DNA of 64,000 nt. Origin: Eubacterium sp. OM08-24 (lineage in GTDB: Bacteria; Bacillota; Clostridia; Oscillospirales; Acutalibacteraceae). The notes below the pieces were generated by a model. That model worked only from the letters and a program-made list of their open reading frames with translations. It was not told the origin of the DNA and made no database searches. Positions 8,270-17,015 of the stretch are shown here, in pieces. The stretch spans positions 186,001 through 250,000 of the forward strand of contig NZ_QSTA01000002.1 in NCBI RefSeq assembly GCF_003438075.1, read 5' to 3'. Both the position numbers and the translations under genes were made by a program. Every line of letters begins with the position of its first letter. Position 1 is the first letter of the stretch.

Positions 8270-9658
8270 TTAATCTACCGCACCGATGTCTTCAACAGAT
8301 TCGCCTCTTGTTTCAACACCGAGGAAGATGATAGCAACAGCGATGATAACTGCAACGATTGAAATAAGAATGAATACACCGCCTGAGCCTAATGAAGATG
8401 CTGCTACACTTGTAACAAGGAACGGGAAGAAGATGTTACTTACACGACCCATTGCGTTACTAAAGCCTGAACCCGAAAGTTTTGCTGATGTAGGCCACAT
8501 TTCAGGAACATATACTGCTGATGCGTAGCAAACATACATATAAATAATTGTGTTAAGCAAGAAGGTCATTACGATAAGACCAAACATACCGAGCTGCGGA
8601 GCGAGCAAGCCTGTTGCAACGCCAAGACCTGCCATGCCGAGGAGAAGGATAACACCCATAACTCTGCGAGGAATTTTATCCATAATGAGAGATGCGATAA
8701 AGATACCGAATGGAGCGCCGAATAAACCGAACATTGTCATAAACTGTGACTGTGAAGTATCAAAGCCCATACCTTTGAGCATTGATGGCATCCAGTTCAT
8801 AAGTGTATACTGGATTGTGTTCATACCGATAAGAACGAGTGAACCAACGATTGTACGCTTTAAGAGTTTGCCTTTGAAGAGTGCTCTGTAAGGGAGCTTC
8901 TTAACAGGCTTAGCTTCTTTAACTTCAATTGGAGGAAGTTTTTTGCCTGTTGACTTTTCAATTTCTTTTTCAATGCTTGTCATAATAGCATCTGCTTCTT
9001 CGTATCTGCCCTGTGACTCAAGCCATCTTGGTGACTCAGGAAACTTCTTAACGATGAATACGCAAGCGATAATTGAAAGGATTGAAGGAATCATAAACTG
9101 GATTCTCCAGTTCATAGCCATACTTACACCTGTAAGGCCAATGAGAAGTGCGATACCGTTGCAAATCGGGTGAGCCCAGTTGCCGATGAATGATGTACGG
9201 CTTGACCATGTACCACGGTTTTTACCGGGAACATACTCTGTAAAGCCTGCAAAAAGAACTACGAGCAATGCACCGAGTGCAAGACCCTGTAAAAGCCTGA
9301 ATACATAAAGAACATAAACATTTGGTGATAATGCACCGCCAATCATAGCGATGATGTGGATAACTTCGTAAAGAAGAATACTCTTTTTACGACCGATTTT
9401 GTCGCCGATAGGACCGCCGATTAACGCACCAAAGAGCTGTCCTGCTGTGTAAGTTGTGCCCCACATTGCAAGGAGGGCTGTACCCGGCTCAAGCCAGTGG
9501 ATTTCGTTTAAAAGAATGTTCTGAACGGCACCGCCGATACCGTTTGACCAACATACCAAAAGTGCAAAAGCTGTAACAAGCCACATTTTGATATGCCATT
9601 TTGATTGAGGCAAGCGGTCAAGTCTTGCGCCAATGTTGACATTGGATTTGCTAGCCAT
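8270..9658 (-). CDS. MFS transporter, sugar-porter-like
   Basis: A 12-helix major facilitator of 462 residues, probably the import protein of the sugar/polyol operon. The loop-2 signature GGPIGDKIGRKKSI is near residue 80, followed by VFRLLQGLALGALLVV. PESPRWLESQGRYEEA near residue 205 is the PESPRWL motif that marks the sugar porter family at the end of helix 6. A second copy of the loop motif, MDKIPRRVMG, lies in the second half. The start follows AAAAGGAGAAAAATCT. It is placed between the epimerase and dehydrogenase genes, which supports uptake of the same substrate. Substrate identity is inference only. Confidence 0.9.
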   Translation of the reverse strand: MASKSNVNIGARLDRLPQSKWHIKMWLVTAFALLVCWSNGIGGAVQNILLNEIHWLEPGTALLAMWGTTYTAGQLFGALIGGPIGDKIGRKKSILLYEVIHIIAMIGGALSPNVYVLYVFRLLQGLALGALLVVLFAGFTEYVPGKNRGTWSSRTSFIGNWAHPICNGIALLIGLTGVSMAMNWRIQFMIPSILSIIACVFIVKKFPESPRWLESQGRYEEADAIMTSIEKEIEKSTGKKLPPIEVKEAKPVKKLPYRALFKGKLLKRTIVGSLVLIGMNTIQYTLMNWMPSMLKGMGFDTSQSQFMTMFGLFGAPFGIFIASLIMDKIPRRVMGVILLLGMAGLGVATGLLAPQLGMFGLIVMTFLLNTIIYMYVCYASAVYVPEMWPTSAKLSGSGFSNAMGRVSNIFFPFLVTSVAASSLGSGGVFILISIVAVIIAVAIIFLGVETRGESVEDIGAVD

Positions 9659-9695
9659 AGATTTTTCTCCTTTTATTCACTTCTTTGATTTATTT

Positions 9696-10403
9696 TTACA
9701 ATTTGATTTTTCTCTCGGCACCGTCAAGCTCTCGCTCAAGATCTGCCTCCATAATGGACCAAGCTTTTTTAAAGTCCGCATCCTTGTTCCACAATGCCGG
9801 AGGTCCTAATACCACGAGGTCTGCACCTGCTTCATAGAGTGGACGGTACAAGCCGCTATTCATTGAACCGTCTGCCTCGATTATGAACTTCAAACCTCTT
9901 TCTCTTCTGAGTTTAGCCAGCTGATTGATTTTTACAAACATCTGTAAATCAACAGGCTGTCCTGAGATGCCGGGATCAACAATCATAATTGTAACTTTAT
10001 CGAGTAACGGAAGATAATATTCAATAGTAGAAAGCGGAACCGATGGGCTTAAAGCTATGCCGGCTTTACAACCGAGCTTTTTGATTTTATGTATTGTTAC
10101 AAAAGCATCGCCCTCAATGCAGTCTGTATGAGGAGTAATGTAAGCAGCACCTGCTTTTGCAAAGGTTTCAAGGTACTGTTGCGGATGCTTTACCATGAGG
10201 TGAGCATCCATAGGTTTTAAATTCTTGATATGCTTGTTAAGATAATCAAGATAATCAGGGCCTATACCGTAGCTCGGTACATAAACGCCATCTTTAATAT
10301 CCATATGAAGAAAATCAGATTTTTCATTAATCAGCTTAACCTGTTCTTCTATGTGAAATAAATCACAACAACCTACCGATGGGGCAATCATTAGCTTTCT
10401 CAT
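9696..10403 (-). CDS. Ribulose-phosphate 3-epimerase family protein, D-allulose-6-phosphate 3-epimerase type
   Basis: A (beta/alpha)8 epimerase that inverts C3 of a ketose phosphate. The family residues are present: FLHMDIKDG (His and Asp), MDAHLMVKHP, MIVDPGISGQP and IEADGSMN (catalytic Asp). The EADGSMN form with a downstream GPPALW is closer to AlsE (allulose-6-phosphate epimerase) than to the housekeeping Rpe, which usually has a VDGG motif there. From the start chosen it is 235 residues. An in-frame ATG at 10424 exists, but GGAGG with good spacing precedes the ATG at 10403. In this operon it would feed an epimerised ketose phosphate into fructose-6-phosphate. Confidence 0.85.
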   Translation of the reverse strand: MRKLMIAPSVGCCDLFHIEEQVKLINEKSDFLHMDIKDGVYVPSYGIGPDYLDYLNKHIKNLKPMDAHLMVKHPQQYLETFAKAGAAYITPHTDCIEGDAFVTIHKIKKLGCKAGIALSPSVPLSTIEYYLPLLDKVTIMIVDPGISGQPVDLQMFVKINQLAKLRRERGLKFIIEADGSMNSGLYRPLYEAGADLVVLGPPALWNKDADFKKAWSIMEADLERELDGAERKIKL

Positions 10404-10439
10404 TGAAAATCCTCCAAAATGCATTTAATACATTATTAA

Positions 10440-11537
10440 TTAATCGTCATAATCATATGTGAAGATAACCTTGATAGCCTCTTTCTTAGCCATTGCGTCA
10501 AAGCCCTCTCTCCACTGTGAAAGACCGAGTCTGTGAGTAATCATTGGTTCAACCTTAATCTGACCTGACTGAAGAAGTCTGATGCAGTTTCTCCAAGAAG
10601 TTGAGTCATAAGCCATATGACCGATAATGCTCTTGTTCCAAGAAGTAATATCGTTGATTGAGAACTCAAGTGGTTTAAAGCCCATACCGACTCTTACGAT
10701 TTCCGCATTTGGTCTTGTCATTTCAAGAGCCTGCTTTAATGCGATGTTTGCACCCGAACACTCAATAACAAGTCCGAGGTTATCTCTGCCGCAAATCTCT
10801 GTGCATCTTGCAACTACATCTTCTCTTGAACCATTTACACAATGTGTAGCGCCAAGCTCTTTAGCTACGCCAAATCTTACCTTTGTGTCGTCCTCAAGAC
10901 CAACCATTACTATGTTTACAGCGCCCATAAGTTTTGCAACCTGTACTGAGAACAAACCAAGTGGGCCTGTACCGAATACTACAACATCCTGTCCCGGAAT
11001 AAGATGTGACTGCTGAGCCACCGCCTTGTAAGCATTACAGATTGGGTCGAGCACTGCAGCCTCTTCATACTTAACGCCCTCAGGAATTTCCCAGATAGCG
11101 TGTTTATGAATTGCAAGAATTTCACCCGGTACTTTGCAGTACTTTGAGAAACCGCCGCCCCATGTGTTGTTGTCAAGTCCAAGGTTTACTTTGTGTTCGC
11201 AGCAAAGGAAGTCACCGCTTTCGCAAGCCGGGCAAACGCCGCATACATGAGCACTGTTGTCTGATACAACTCTCTGACCAACATGCCAGTCTTTTACATT
11301 TTCGCCAACTTTAACGATCTCGCCGGCAAACTCGTGACCACGAACTGACTGCTGCTGTCCCTCGCAGTTTGTATCATCATAACCATTGTCTACGCCCCAG
11401 TGTTTCATATCCGCACCGCAAATTGCTGCGGCCTTGATCTCAAGAATAATATCATCAGGTCCGCACTCAGGTACGGGATAATTTTCCATCATTTTGTAGC
11501 CACCGAAAGCTGTTCCGAATCTTTTTAAAGCATGCAT
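10440..11537 (-). CDS. Zinc-dependent alcohol dehydrogenase (medium-chain), first gene of sugar/polyol operon
   Basis: A 365-residue medium-chain dehydrogenase. Catalytic zinc residues are in ICGADMKHWG (Cys40) and RGHEFAGEIVKVG (His68, Glu69). All four structural zinc cysteines are present in CGVCPACESGDFLCC (99, 102, 105 and 112/113). The NAD-binding motif is VFGTGPLGLF. It is related to sorbitol/xylitol and threonine dehydrogenases and differs clearly from the second dehydrogenase at 7118-8173, so the operon carries out two oxidation or reduction steps. The start follows AAGGAGACTTAAAT, and the promoter at 11593-11621 drives it and the six genes downstream. Confidence 0.9.
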   Translation of the reverse strand: MHALKRFGTAFGGYKMMENYPVPECGPDDIILEIKAAAICGADMKHWGVDNGYDDTNCEGQQQSVRGHEFAGEIVKVGENVKDWHVGQRVVSDNSAHVCGVCPACESGDFLCCEHKVNLGLDNNTWGGGFSKYCKVPGEILAIHKHAIWEIPEGVKYEEAAVLDPICNAYKAVAQQSHLIPGQDVVVFGTGPLGLFSVQVAKLMGAVNIVMVGLEDDTKVRFGVAKELGATHCVNGSREDVVARCTEICGRDNLGLVIECSGANIALKQALEMTRPNAEIVRVGMGFKPLEFSINDITSWNKSIIGHMAYDSTSWRNCIRLLQSGQIKVEPMITHRLGLSQWREGFDAMAKKEAIKVIFTYDYDD

Positions 11538-11592
11538 ATTTAAGTCTCCTTTTTTTATTCCGCCTCAAAGCGGTTATTTATTTGACACCTAT

Positions 11593-11621
11593 ATAATACA
11601 ACATCTTTTTGTGGATTTCAA
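11593..11621 (-). promoter_or_regulatory. Promoter of the sugar/polyol operon
   Basis: On the minus strand TTGAAA (11616-11621) and TATTAT (11593-11598) are 17 bases apart, 56 bases before the first start codon. A small perfect hairpin, CCGC-CTCAAA-GCGG, lies in the leader. The remainder of the 11538-12012 gap is AT-rich, holds the two hairpins listed next and shows no gene. Confidence 0.75.
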
Positions 11622-11914
11622 GCATTATTTTCTGTTTTTTAAACATTTGTATGCTTGCACAAGTAATTTCTCGTTTCTTTGTGTAATCTGCCGTAATAAA
11701 TACATTTATTTGTATATATAAAATAATTTTTATGGTAATATTACTACTATTCGCTTGTCGCTTGTTAATTAAACACTGTTTTTATAATAAAAAGCTTATT
11801 TATTAAATGTGCGTTTTGGTCAAAACCGAAATTCTACTATTGCACAAAATGGAAAATTCTGTCTATTTTCTGCGTTTCCCACATTTTTTATTTAGGTTTT
11901 AAAACAGTAAGAAT

Positions 11915-11949
11915 AAGCCTGACACCACAAATCACGCAGTGTCAGGCTT
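11915..11949. terminator. Hairpin with AAGCCTGACAC/GTGTCAGGCTT arms
   Basis: A perfect 11-bp stem in the gap between the AGCS gene and the sugar operon. The better T-run (CTTTTATATCTTT) is on the plus strand, where no gene ends. It may be a back-up terminator of the AGCS transcript or may block antisense reading. Confidence 0.5.
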
Positions 11950-11969
11950 TTATATCTTTATTGTAAATC

Positions 11970-12006
11970 AAAAACCCGACCTTAGCTTACTAACGCTAAA
12001 GTCGGG
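11970..12006 (-). terminator. Rho-independent terminator of the trx-DMT-HAD-AGCS operon
   Basis: CCCGACtTTAGC pairs with GCTAAgGTCGGG. On the minus strand the stem is followed by TTTTTG. It starts 7 bases after the AGCS stop codon. Confidence 0.85.
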
Positions 12007-12012
12007 CATTTT

Positions 12013-13473
12013 TTACTTTCTTCTCTTAACAAACGGAACAGGAGTTTTATCGTACTCATCAAGTCTGTTGCCGTAGAGATAATAATTTGTTTCCTTTGTA
12101 ATAACAGGTGCGAGCACCACCATTGCAAATATATTTGGCAATGTCATAAAAGCGTTAAAAATATCTGACATTGTCCATACAATATCAAGAGATGTAATCG
12201 GAGCAATAAGAAGAATAACTATAAACAGCACCTTGTAAGGGATAATTCCATTTGGACCGAAAAGATAATCAACACAGCTCTCGGCATAGTAACTCCAACC
12301 AAGAATTGTTGAAAATGCAAACAATACGATACCGACAACAAGAATCGGTGTGCCTATGTACGGAATCTGTGCAAATGCGGCAGATGTAAGTTCGCCGCCC
12401 TCAACCGAAGCTGTATCAATGTTCGGGTTCTTAATACATGAACTTACAATTACAAGACCTGTCATAAGACATACAACAACAGTATCCCAAAATGTACCCG
12501 TCGATGAAATAAGCGCCTGACGAACCGAGTTTCTTGACTGGGCTGCAGATGCAACAATCGGAGCAGAACCCATACCTGATTCGTTGCTGAAAAGACCTCT
12601 TGCAACACCGTAACGAGCCGCAATCATAATGCCTGTACCCGCAAGTCCGCCGCCTAATGCCTTAAAGCTGAAAGCCGACTCGCAAATAAGTGTAACTGTC
12701 TGCCAAAGCACATCAAAGTTAATTGATAAAATAATGATACAACCGATAACATAGAGTATTGCCATAAGAGGTACGAGTTTTTCGCATACTCTTGAAATAG
12801 ACTTAATACCGCCGAAAATAACAAGAGCAACGCAGATTGCAATTACAATACCCGAAATAAGCGCAACCGTCGAAATATCCATTCCGAAGAAGTGGAGCAT
12901 ATATGTTTTGTCAGGATTAAAGGTTGTATCCATAATCTTTGCAATCGCATTTGTCTGAACACCGCAGCCAACGCCGAATGACGCAAACAACGCAAATACC
13001 GCAAACAATACGGCTACCCACTTAAAGTTAATTCCTGTTTTCTTTGATACGCCGTTTTCAATAGCATACATTGCGCCGCCGCGCATTTTACCGTCTCGAG
13101 TTTTTACACGGTATTTCACCGCAATAAGCGACTCCGCATACTTTGTGGCAATACCAAACACGCCTGAAATCCAGCACCACAGCACTGCACCTGCACCGCC
13201 AAGCGCAATAGCCGTACCTACGCCGATAATATTACCTGTACCTATTGTAGAGGCAAGTGCTGTAGTAAGCGCCTGAAACGGGCTGATGTCGCCGTCTGAA
13301 TCAGGGTCTTTTGTAACAGAAAGTTTAATCGCTTTAAATGTTTTGCGCTGAACAAACTTTGTTCTGACGGTCATATAAATGTGTGCGCCAAGCAAAATTA
13401 CTATCATTGGCACGCCCCATAAAATGTTGTCAAACTTTGTAAAAAAGTCATTCAGCATTTGTAGAAAATCCAT
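12013..13473 (-). CDS. Alanine/glycine:cation symporter (AGCS family)
   Basis: A Na+- or H+-coupled amino-acid importer of 486 residues, typical for the AGCS family. The family signature region GTGNIIGVGTAIALGGAGAV lies around residue 95, and GLFSNESGMGSAPIVASAAQ around residue 297 is the second strongly conserved block. About 11 hydrophobic helices follow the family pattern. A TTG at 13482 is in frame, but ATG at 13473 lies behind GAAGGGATTG and matches family starts. It is the last gene of an operon that begins with thioredoxin; no functional reason for that grouping is visible. Confidence 0.92.
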   Translation of the reverse strand: MDFLQMLNDFFTKFDNILWGVPMIVILLGAHIYMTVRTKFVQRKTFKAIKLSVTKDPDSDGDISPFQALTTALASTIGTGNIIGVGTAIALGGAGAVLWCWISGVFGIATKYAESLIAVKYRVKTRDGKMRGGAMYAIENGVSKKTGINFKWVAVLFAVFALFASFGVGCGVQTNAIAKIMDTTFNPDKTYMLHFFGMDISTVALISGIVIAICVALVIFGGIKSISRVCEKLVPLMAILYVIGCIIILSINFDVLWQTVTLICESAFSFKALGGGLAGTGIMIAARYGVARGLFSNESGMGSAPIVASAAQSRNSVRQALISSTGTFWDTVVVCLMTGLVIVSSCIKNPNIDTASVEGGELTSAAFAQIPYIGTPILVVGIVLFAFSTILGWSYYAESCVDYLFGPNGIIPYKVLFIVILLIAPITSLDIVWTMSDIFNAFMTLPNIFAMVVLAPVITKETNYYLYGNRLDEYDKTPVPFVKRRK

Positions 13474-13514
13474 CGAGTTCAATCCCTTCTTCTTTTTTGC
13501 TCAATTGCTCAAGG

Positions 13515-14186
13515 TTACTGTATATTACAATCCTCAAGCTCCCTCAAAATCCTTTTTACATCACTCAGTCCGTCTGCAACACCGTGCAAAAGCGGAATTA
13601 TATCATTACTCGGCTTGTCAAGGTCAGGCACCATTACTGTTACACAGCCTGCCGAGCTTGCCGATTTAATGCCGTTTGGAGAATCCTCAAGCGCAACGCA
13701 ATTTTGCGGAGAAAGTCCGAGCATTTCCGCCGCCTTGAGGTAGATGTCGGGTGCAGGCTTGCCAACGCTTACCATTGACGCACTCACCGTAACATCAAAA
13801 TATTTATATAAATCGTGAGCCTTGAGGTACCGCTCTGCCCTTTCAGGCGGAGTTGCCGTTGCAAGCGCCACCTTATAGCCGTTTTCTTTTAAAAACTCAA
13901 GCAGTTCCTTTGCCCCGTCCTTTGACTCAATACCGTTTTTCTCAACATAACTGTCCATAAGCTCAACTCTTTTTGAGCGCACAGCCTCATAATCGAAACC
14001 GTTGCCGAATATTCCCTTGAGCTTAGCTGATGCAAGCGGCCGAGCCATACTTCGGATTGAAAGTGCGTGTTTTTCCTCCATGGGAAATCCGTAAAATCTT
14101 CCTGCCTCGCACCAAAAGCGAACATAGAGCTTTTCGGAGTCGAGAATAACTCCGTCCATATCAGATATTACACCTTGAATTTTCAC
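13515..14186 (-). CDS. HAD superfamily phosphatase (beta-phosphoglucomutase-like)
   Basis: A cytosolic phosphate-ester hydrolase or phosphomutase of 223 residues. Motif I is SDMDGVILDSE with the nucleophile Asp9 and acid/base Asp11. Motif II is ALATATPPE, the motif III lysine lies in SVGKPAPDIYLKAAE, and motif IV is ALEDSPNGIKSA. The helical cap between motifs I and II marks subfamily IA. Its start overlaps the end of the DMT gene by four bases, so it is translationally coupled. Substrate is not predictable; members include phosphosugar and nucleotide phosphatases. Confidence 0.9.
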   Translation of the reverse strand: MKIQGVISDMDGVILDSEKLYVRFWCEAGRFYGFPMEEKHALSIRSMARPLASAKLKGIFGNGFDYEAVRSKRVELMDSYVEKNGIESKDGAKELLEFLKENGYKVALATATPPERAERYLKAHDLYKYFDVTVSASMVSVGKPAPDIYLKAAEMLGLSPQNCVALEDSPNGIKSASSAGCVTVMVPDLDKPSNDIIPLLHGVADGLSDVKRILRELEDCNIQ

Positions 14187-15100
14187 CGCTCACACCTCTT
14201 TTTTATCTGCATATTAGATATAAATATTCCTGCGCAAATCAGCACCACAGAAACAATCATTTCTATGCCGAACACGCTTTCGCCGAGCATAATTCCCGAC
14301 AGCAGTGTGCCGAACACAGGCACAAGCAAATTGAACACACAAATTCTGCTTGCGTGGTGGTGTTTGAGCAAAGCCGTCCATATCGCAAAAGCGGCAGCTG
14401 ATACAAAAGCAAGCCAAAAAAGCACAAGCAATGCCTTTATGCTTGAAAAGTTAAGTTTGCCTCCTGCTATAAATCCTGCAATTAAAAGCAGTATTCCGCC
14501 AAACGAAAGCTGAAAACCCGTGACCGAAATCGGTTCTCGGTCACGAACTATGCCCTTAGAAATAAAATTACCTGCTGCCGCCGATAAGGTGGACATCAAT
14601 ATCATAAAATCGCCGAACAGCATGTCGGCAGTTACACCGCCGCCGCTGTTTACACACAAAACTCCGCAAAAGCCGAGAATACAACCGATAATTTTACAAA
14701 CATTGAGCTTGTCCGACTTAAAAAACAGCGGAGCAAAAAGCACAGTAAAAAAGGTTGCACAGGCGGTTATAACCGAAGTGTTCGCACCGCTTGTAAATCC
14801 TATGCCGATATATGTAAAAATATACTGCCCGAAAGTCTGCACAGAGCCGAGCAGCATAACAGGCATAATGCCGTTTTTCTCAATTTTAGGCAAGTGCTTG
14901 TTCTTGACTAAAAAAATGAAAAGCACCATTATTCCTGCAAGGGTAAACCTTGCACCTGCAAAAAGCAGCTTTGAGCCTATGTCGTTTCCCTCTATGCCAA
15001 ACTGCACATAGCCTACTTTTATAAAAGGAAACGCAGTACCCCAAAGCAAAGTGCAAAATATTGCAAGTGCAGCGGCTACCTTGTAATTTTTTATGCTCAT
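14183..15100 (-). CDS. DMT superfamily EamA transporter
   Basis: A 305-residue membrane protein with two EamA repeats and about ten helices, of the drug/metabolite transporter superfamily. The N-terminal repeat begins with FCTLLWGTAFPFIKVGYV, a conserved WG-PF start of helix 1, and the second repeat starts near residue 155. Such proteins usually export amino acids or other small metabolites. Its ATG overlaps the thioredoxin stop (TGATG) and its stop overlaps the HAD start, so the three genes are tightly coupled. Substrate unknown. Confidence 0.9.
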   Translation of the reverse strand: MSIKNYKVAAALAIFCTLLWGTAFPFIKVGYVQFGIEGNDIGSKLLFAGARFTLAGIMVLFIFLVKNKHLPKIEKNGIMPVMLLGSVQTFGQYIFTYIGIGFTSGANTSVITACATFFTVLFAPLFFKSDKLNVCKIIGCILGFCGVLCVNSGGGVTADMLFGDFMILMSTLSAAAGNFISKGIVRDREPISVTGFQLSFGGILLLIAGFIAGGKLNFSSIKALLVLFWLAFVSAAAFAIWTALLKHHHASRICVFNLLVPVFGTLLSGIMLGESVFGIEMIVSVVLICAGIFISNMQIKKRCER

Positions 15101-15420
15101 CAGCTTAAATACGGCTTTAATTCTTCAAGCATAGCCTCTTTTTTGCGAAGACCCGTAAGTCTGAGCACTTCTTCACCGTTTTTAAAAAGGATAAGTGTAG
15201 GAATACTCATAACACCGTAGTAATCGGCAACTTGACGCTCGGTTTCCACATTAAGCTTAAAAAATTTCATCTGTGAGCCAATCTCTGTAGAGAGCTCCTT
15301 AAAAACAGGACCCATCATTCTGCAAGGACTGCACCACTCTGCCCAAAAATCAACAAGCACAGGCACATCTGCGCCAAGAACTTCGGATTCAAATTCTTCT
15401 GCAACAATTTCTTTAACCAT
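15100..15420 (-). CDS. trxA: Thioredoxin
   Basis: A small thiol-disulfide oxidoreductase, 106 residues from the start chosen. The active site is FWAEWCSPC (Cys30, Cys33) with Ser in place of the usual Gly of WCGPC. The cis-proline region [14 protein letters not shown] is intact. The ATG at 15420 follows GGAGGTATTGCT; the longer frame to 15468 has no ribosome site and adds unrelated residues. It is the first gene of the operon, behind an excellent promoter (15498-15526), and lies back to back with superoxide dismutase. The pair may share an oxidative-stress role, which is inference from position. Confidence 0.93.
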   Translation of the reverse strand: MVKEIVAEEFESEVLGADVPVLVDFWAEWCSPCRMMGPVFKELSTEIGSQMKFFKLNVETERQVADYYGVMSIPTLILFKNGEEVLRLTGLRKKEAMLEELKPYLS

Positions 15421-15497
15421 AGCAATACCTCCTGCTTTTATTATTATCACATATAAACTCATTATCAATAAAATAAAAAAATTTACTGCTATTTTAC

Positions 15498-15526
15498 ATT
15501 ATAACAGAACATACGCCGTTTTTCAA
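15498..15526 (-). promoter_or_regulatory. Extended -10 promoter of the thioredoxin operon
   Basis: On the minus strand TTGAAA (15521-15526), a 17-base spacer ending in TGT, and a perfect TATAAT (15498-15503), 78 bases before the trxA start. Confidence 0.8.
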
Positions 15527-15638
15527 CTTTTTTTACATTTCATAAATTCAATTATATGAATAAAAAATCATTTTTACATACTCAACCGGTAACTATAGCA
15601 ATGCTGAGGCATAAAATAATCTGAAAGGATGATTTGCT

Positions 15639-16265
15639 ATGGACAATAAATACCCGTTTGTAAACACGCCGTTGCGCTATCCATACAATGCGCTTGAGCC
15701 GTACATTGATGAAAAAACAATGATTTTGCATCACGACAGACACCTGCAAGCATATATTGACAAGTTAAATTTGCTGATGAGCGAATGCAGACAGCTTCAA
15801 AAATTGAGTTTGCAGGAAATATTAAAAAATTCCTGCCGTATTCCGGAAGAAAAACGCAGAGATGTGCTGAATAACGCAGGCGGTGTGTATAACCATAGAT
15901 TTTATTTTAACGGTATGAGTCCCGACTGCCGAGGACTTGAGCGAGGGATACTTCACCGCAAAATGAGCGAGAACTTTACAAGTTTTGAAAATTTCAAAAA
16001 TGAGTTTACCGCCGCCGCTATGTCTGTTTTCGGCTCAGGCTATGCGTGGCTTGTATATGACGGCAAAAAGCTGAAAATTATCACCACCAAAAATCAGGAT
16101 ACTCCGCTCTGCCGAGGTCTTGTACCGATACTTAACATTGATGTCTGGGAACACGCTTACTACCTAAAGCACTACAGCGACCGCAAGTCTTACATTGACG
16201 ATTTTATCAAGGTGGTAAATTGGGCAACAGCCGAAAAAAGACTTTGCAATCAAAAAAGTTTTTAA
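15639..16265 (+). CDS. Superoxide dismutase, Fe/Mn family
   Basis: Converts superoxide to hydrogen peroxide and oxygen; cytosolic. The 208 residues and all four metal ligands are in family positions: His31 in MILHHDRH, His in GGVYNHRFYF, and Asp and His in IDVWEHAYYL near the C-terminus. KNQDTPL carries the Gln typical of the Mn/cambialistic group, but metal choice cannot be settled. The second motif reads NHRFYFNG rather than the usual NHxxFWxx, so it is a divergent member. The start follows AAGGATG. It is divergent from thioredoxin, and a large interspersed repeat follows the gene. Confidence 0.92.
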   Translation: MDNKYPFVNTPLRYPYNALEPYIDEKTMILHHDRHLQAYIDKLNLLMSECRQLQKLSLQEILKNSCRIPEEKRRDVLNNAGGVYNHRFYFNGMSPDCRGLERGILHRKMSENFTSFENFKNEFTAAAMSVFGSGYAWLVYDGKKLKIITTKNQDTPLCRGLVPILNIDVWEHAYYLKHYSDRKSYIDDFIKVVNWATAEKRLCNQKSF

Positions 16266-16293
16266 CAATTTGTATTGGCAATGTTAAAAATTG

Positions 16294-16828
16294 TGGTTTA
16301 GCAAATTATCGGTCGGGCAAAAAAGTAAAGCAAAACTTTCCGTCCCGAAGTTAAAAGTTTGGTCAACCTTTTCAAAGGTTGTGGGTGTGGGCAACGCTCA
16401 CAAAAGTTTTAAACTATCGCATATTTTTGATAGCCAAACGGCTTGTCGTTTGGCGGATTGAACACAATGGCGATAGCCTAAAAATGCGACAGCAACAGAA
16501 GGAAAAGCCACGCTACTAAACTACTAATTTGCCACTTTTCAAGGGCAAATTAGCCACACACAAAAACTTTTGCATCCTTTAAAGTATCTTTTCTCTAAGA
16601 CTGCTCAAGTGCAGCGTTCTTACTATCTGCCACTTATTAATCTTGACTTTTACTTTATCCTAAAATCTTGATTAATCTAAAGTTTAGTTATTCTAATGTG
16701 CAATTACAACTGTTTATTTAAATAAATTCGTTCTTATTATTTTACGGGCTCTACCCAAACCCGCAACCCTTTAAAAAGGGTTGACCTAAATTTTAAATTT
16801 ATTAAACTAAACTTTGTGTGCTAAACCA
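16294..16828 (+). repeat. Interspersed MITE-like repeat, copy A
   Basis: A 535-bp non-coding element ending in TGGTTTAGCA on the left and its complement TGCTAAACCA on the right. Inside are imperfect hairpins shared by all copies: GGTCAACCTTTTCAAAGG followed by GTGGGTGTGGGCAACGCTCAC, the CCAAAC/GTTTGG stem near 16435, a 10-bp CTAATTTGCC/GGCAAATTAG stem near 16525, and GGGCTCTACCC with AACCCTTTAAAAAGGGTT near the right end. It lies between the convergent sod and TM2 genes. Other copies are at 39167, 44220, 56526 and 60757. Confidence 0.85.
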
Positions 16829-16858
16829 TTATTTACCCAACTATTGACAAAAGCAAAA

Positions 16859-16890
16859 ATACCGAGCATTGCGCTAACAATACTCGGTAT
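16859..16890 (-). terminator. Rho-independent terminator of the uracil permease/TM2 operon
   Basis: ATACCGAG (16859-16866) and CTCGGTAT (16883-16890) pair; on the minus strand the stem runs into TATTTTTGCTTTTG. Confidence 0.8.
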
Positions 16891-16911
16891 TCAGCCATTT
16901 CAGTGCAATTA

Positions 16912-17004
16912 TTAATTTTTCTTCCGCTTTTTCAGAATTAACACTATTATTGCAATATCACAAGTAATAATAGCTATGTTAAGAAGTATTTTTAATATGC
17001 GCAT
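16912..17004 (-). CDS. Possible 30-residue single-helix membrane peptide
   Basis: An ATG at 17004 opens a 30-codon frame ending at TAA 16912. It encodes MRILKILLNIAIITC, then a further hydrophobic stretch and a basic tail LKKRKKN, which is the profile of a small membrane peptide with a positive inside end. A possible site AAGGCGG lies seven bases upstream. It begins 11 bases after the TM2 gene stop and ends just before the operon terminator, so it would be co-transcribed. No family recognised. Composition and placement support it; chance is not excluded. Confidence 0.4.
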   Translation of the reverse strand: MRILKILLNIAIITCDIAIIVLILKKRKKN

Positions 17005-17015
17005 ATGTCGCCGCC

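Noticed and set aside
16280-16840. Target-site duplications at the repeat ends
   Set aside because: Flanking bases of the copies do not show a consistent duplicated word by eye. The exact ends must be set by alignment before this can be claimed.
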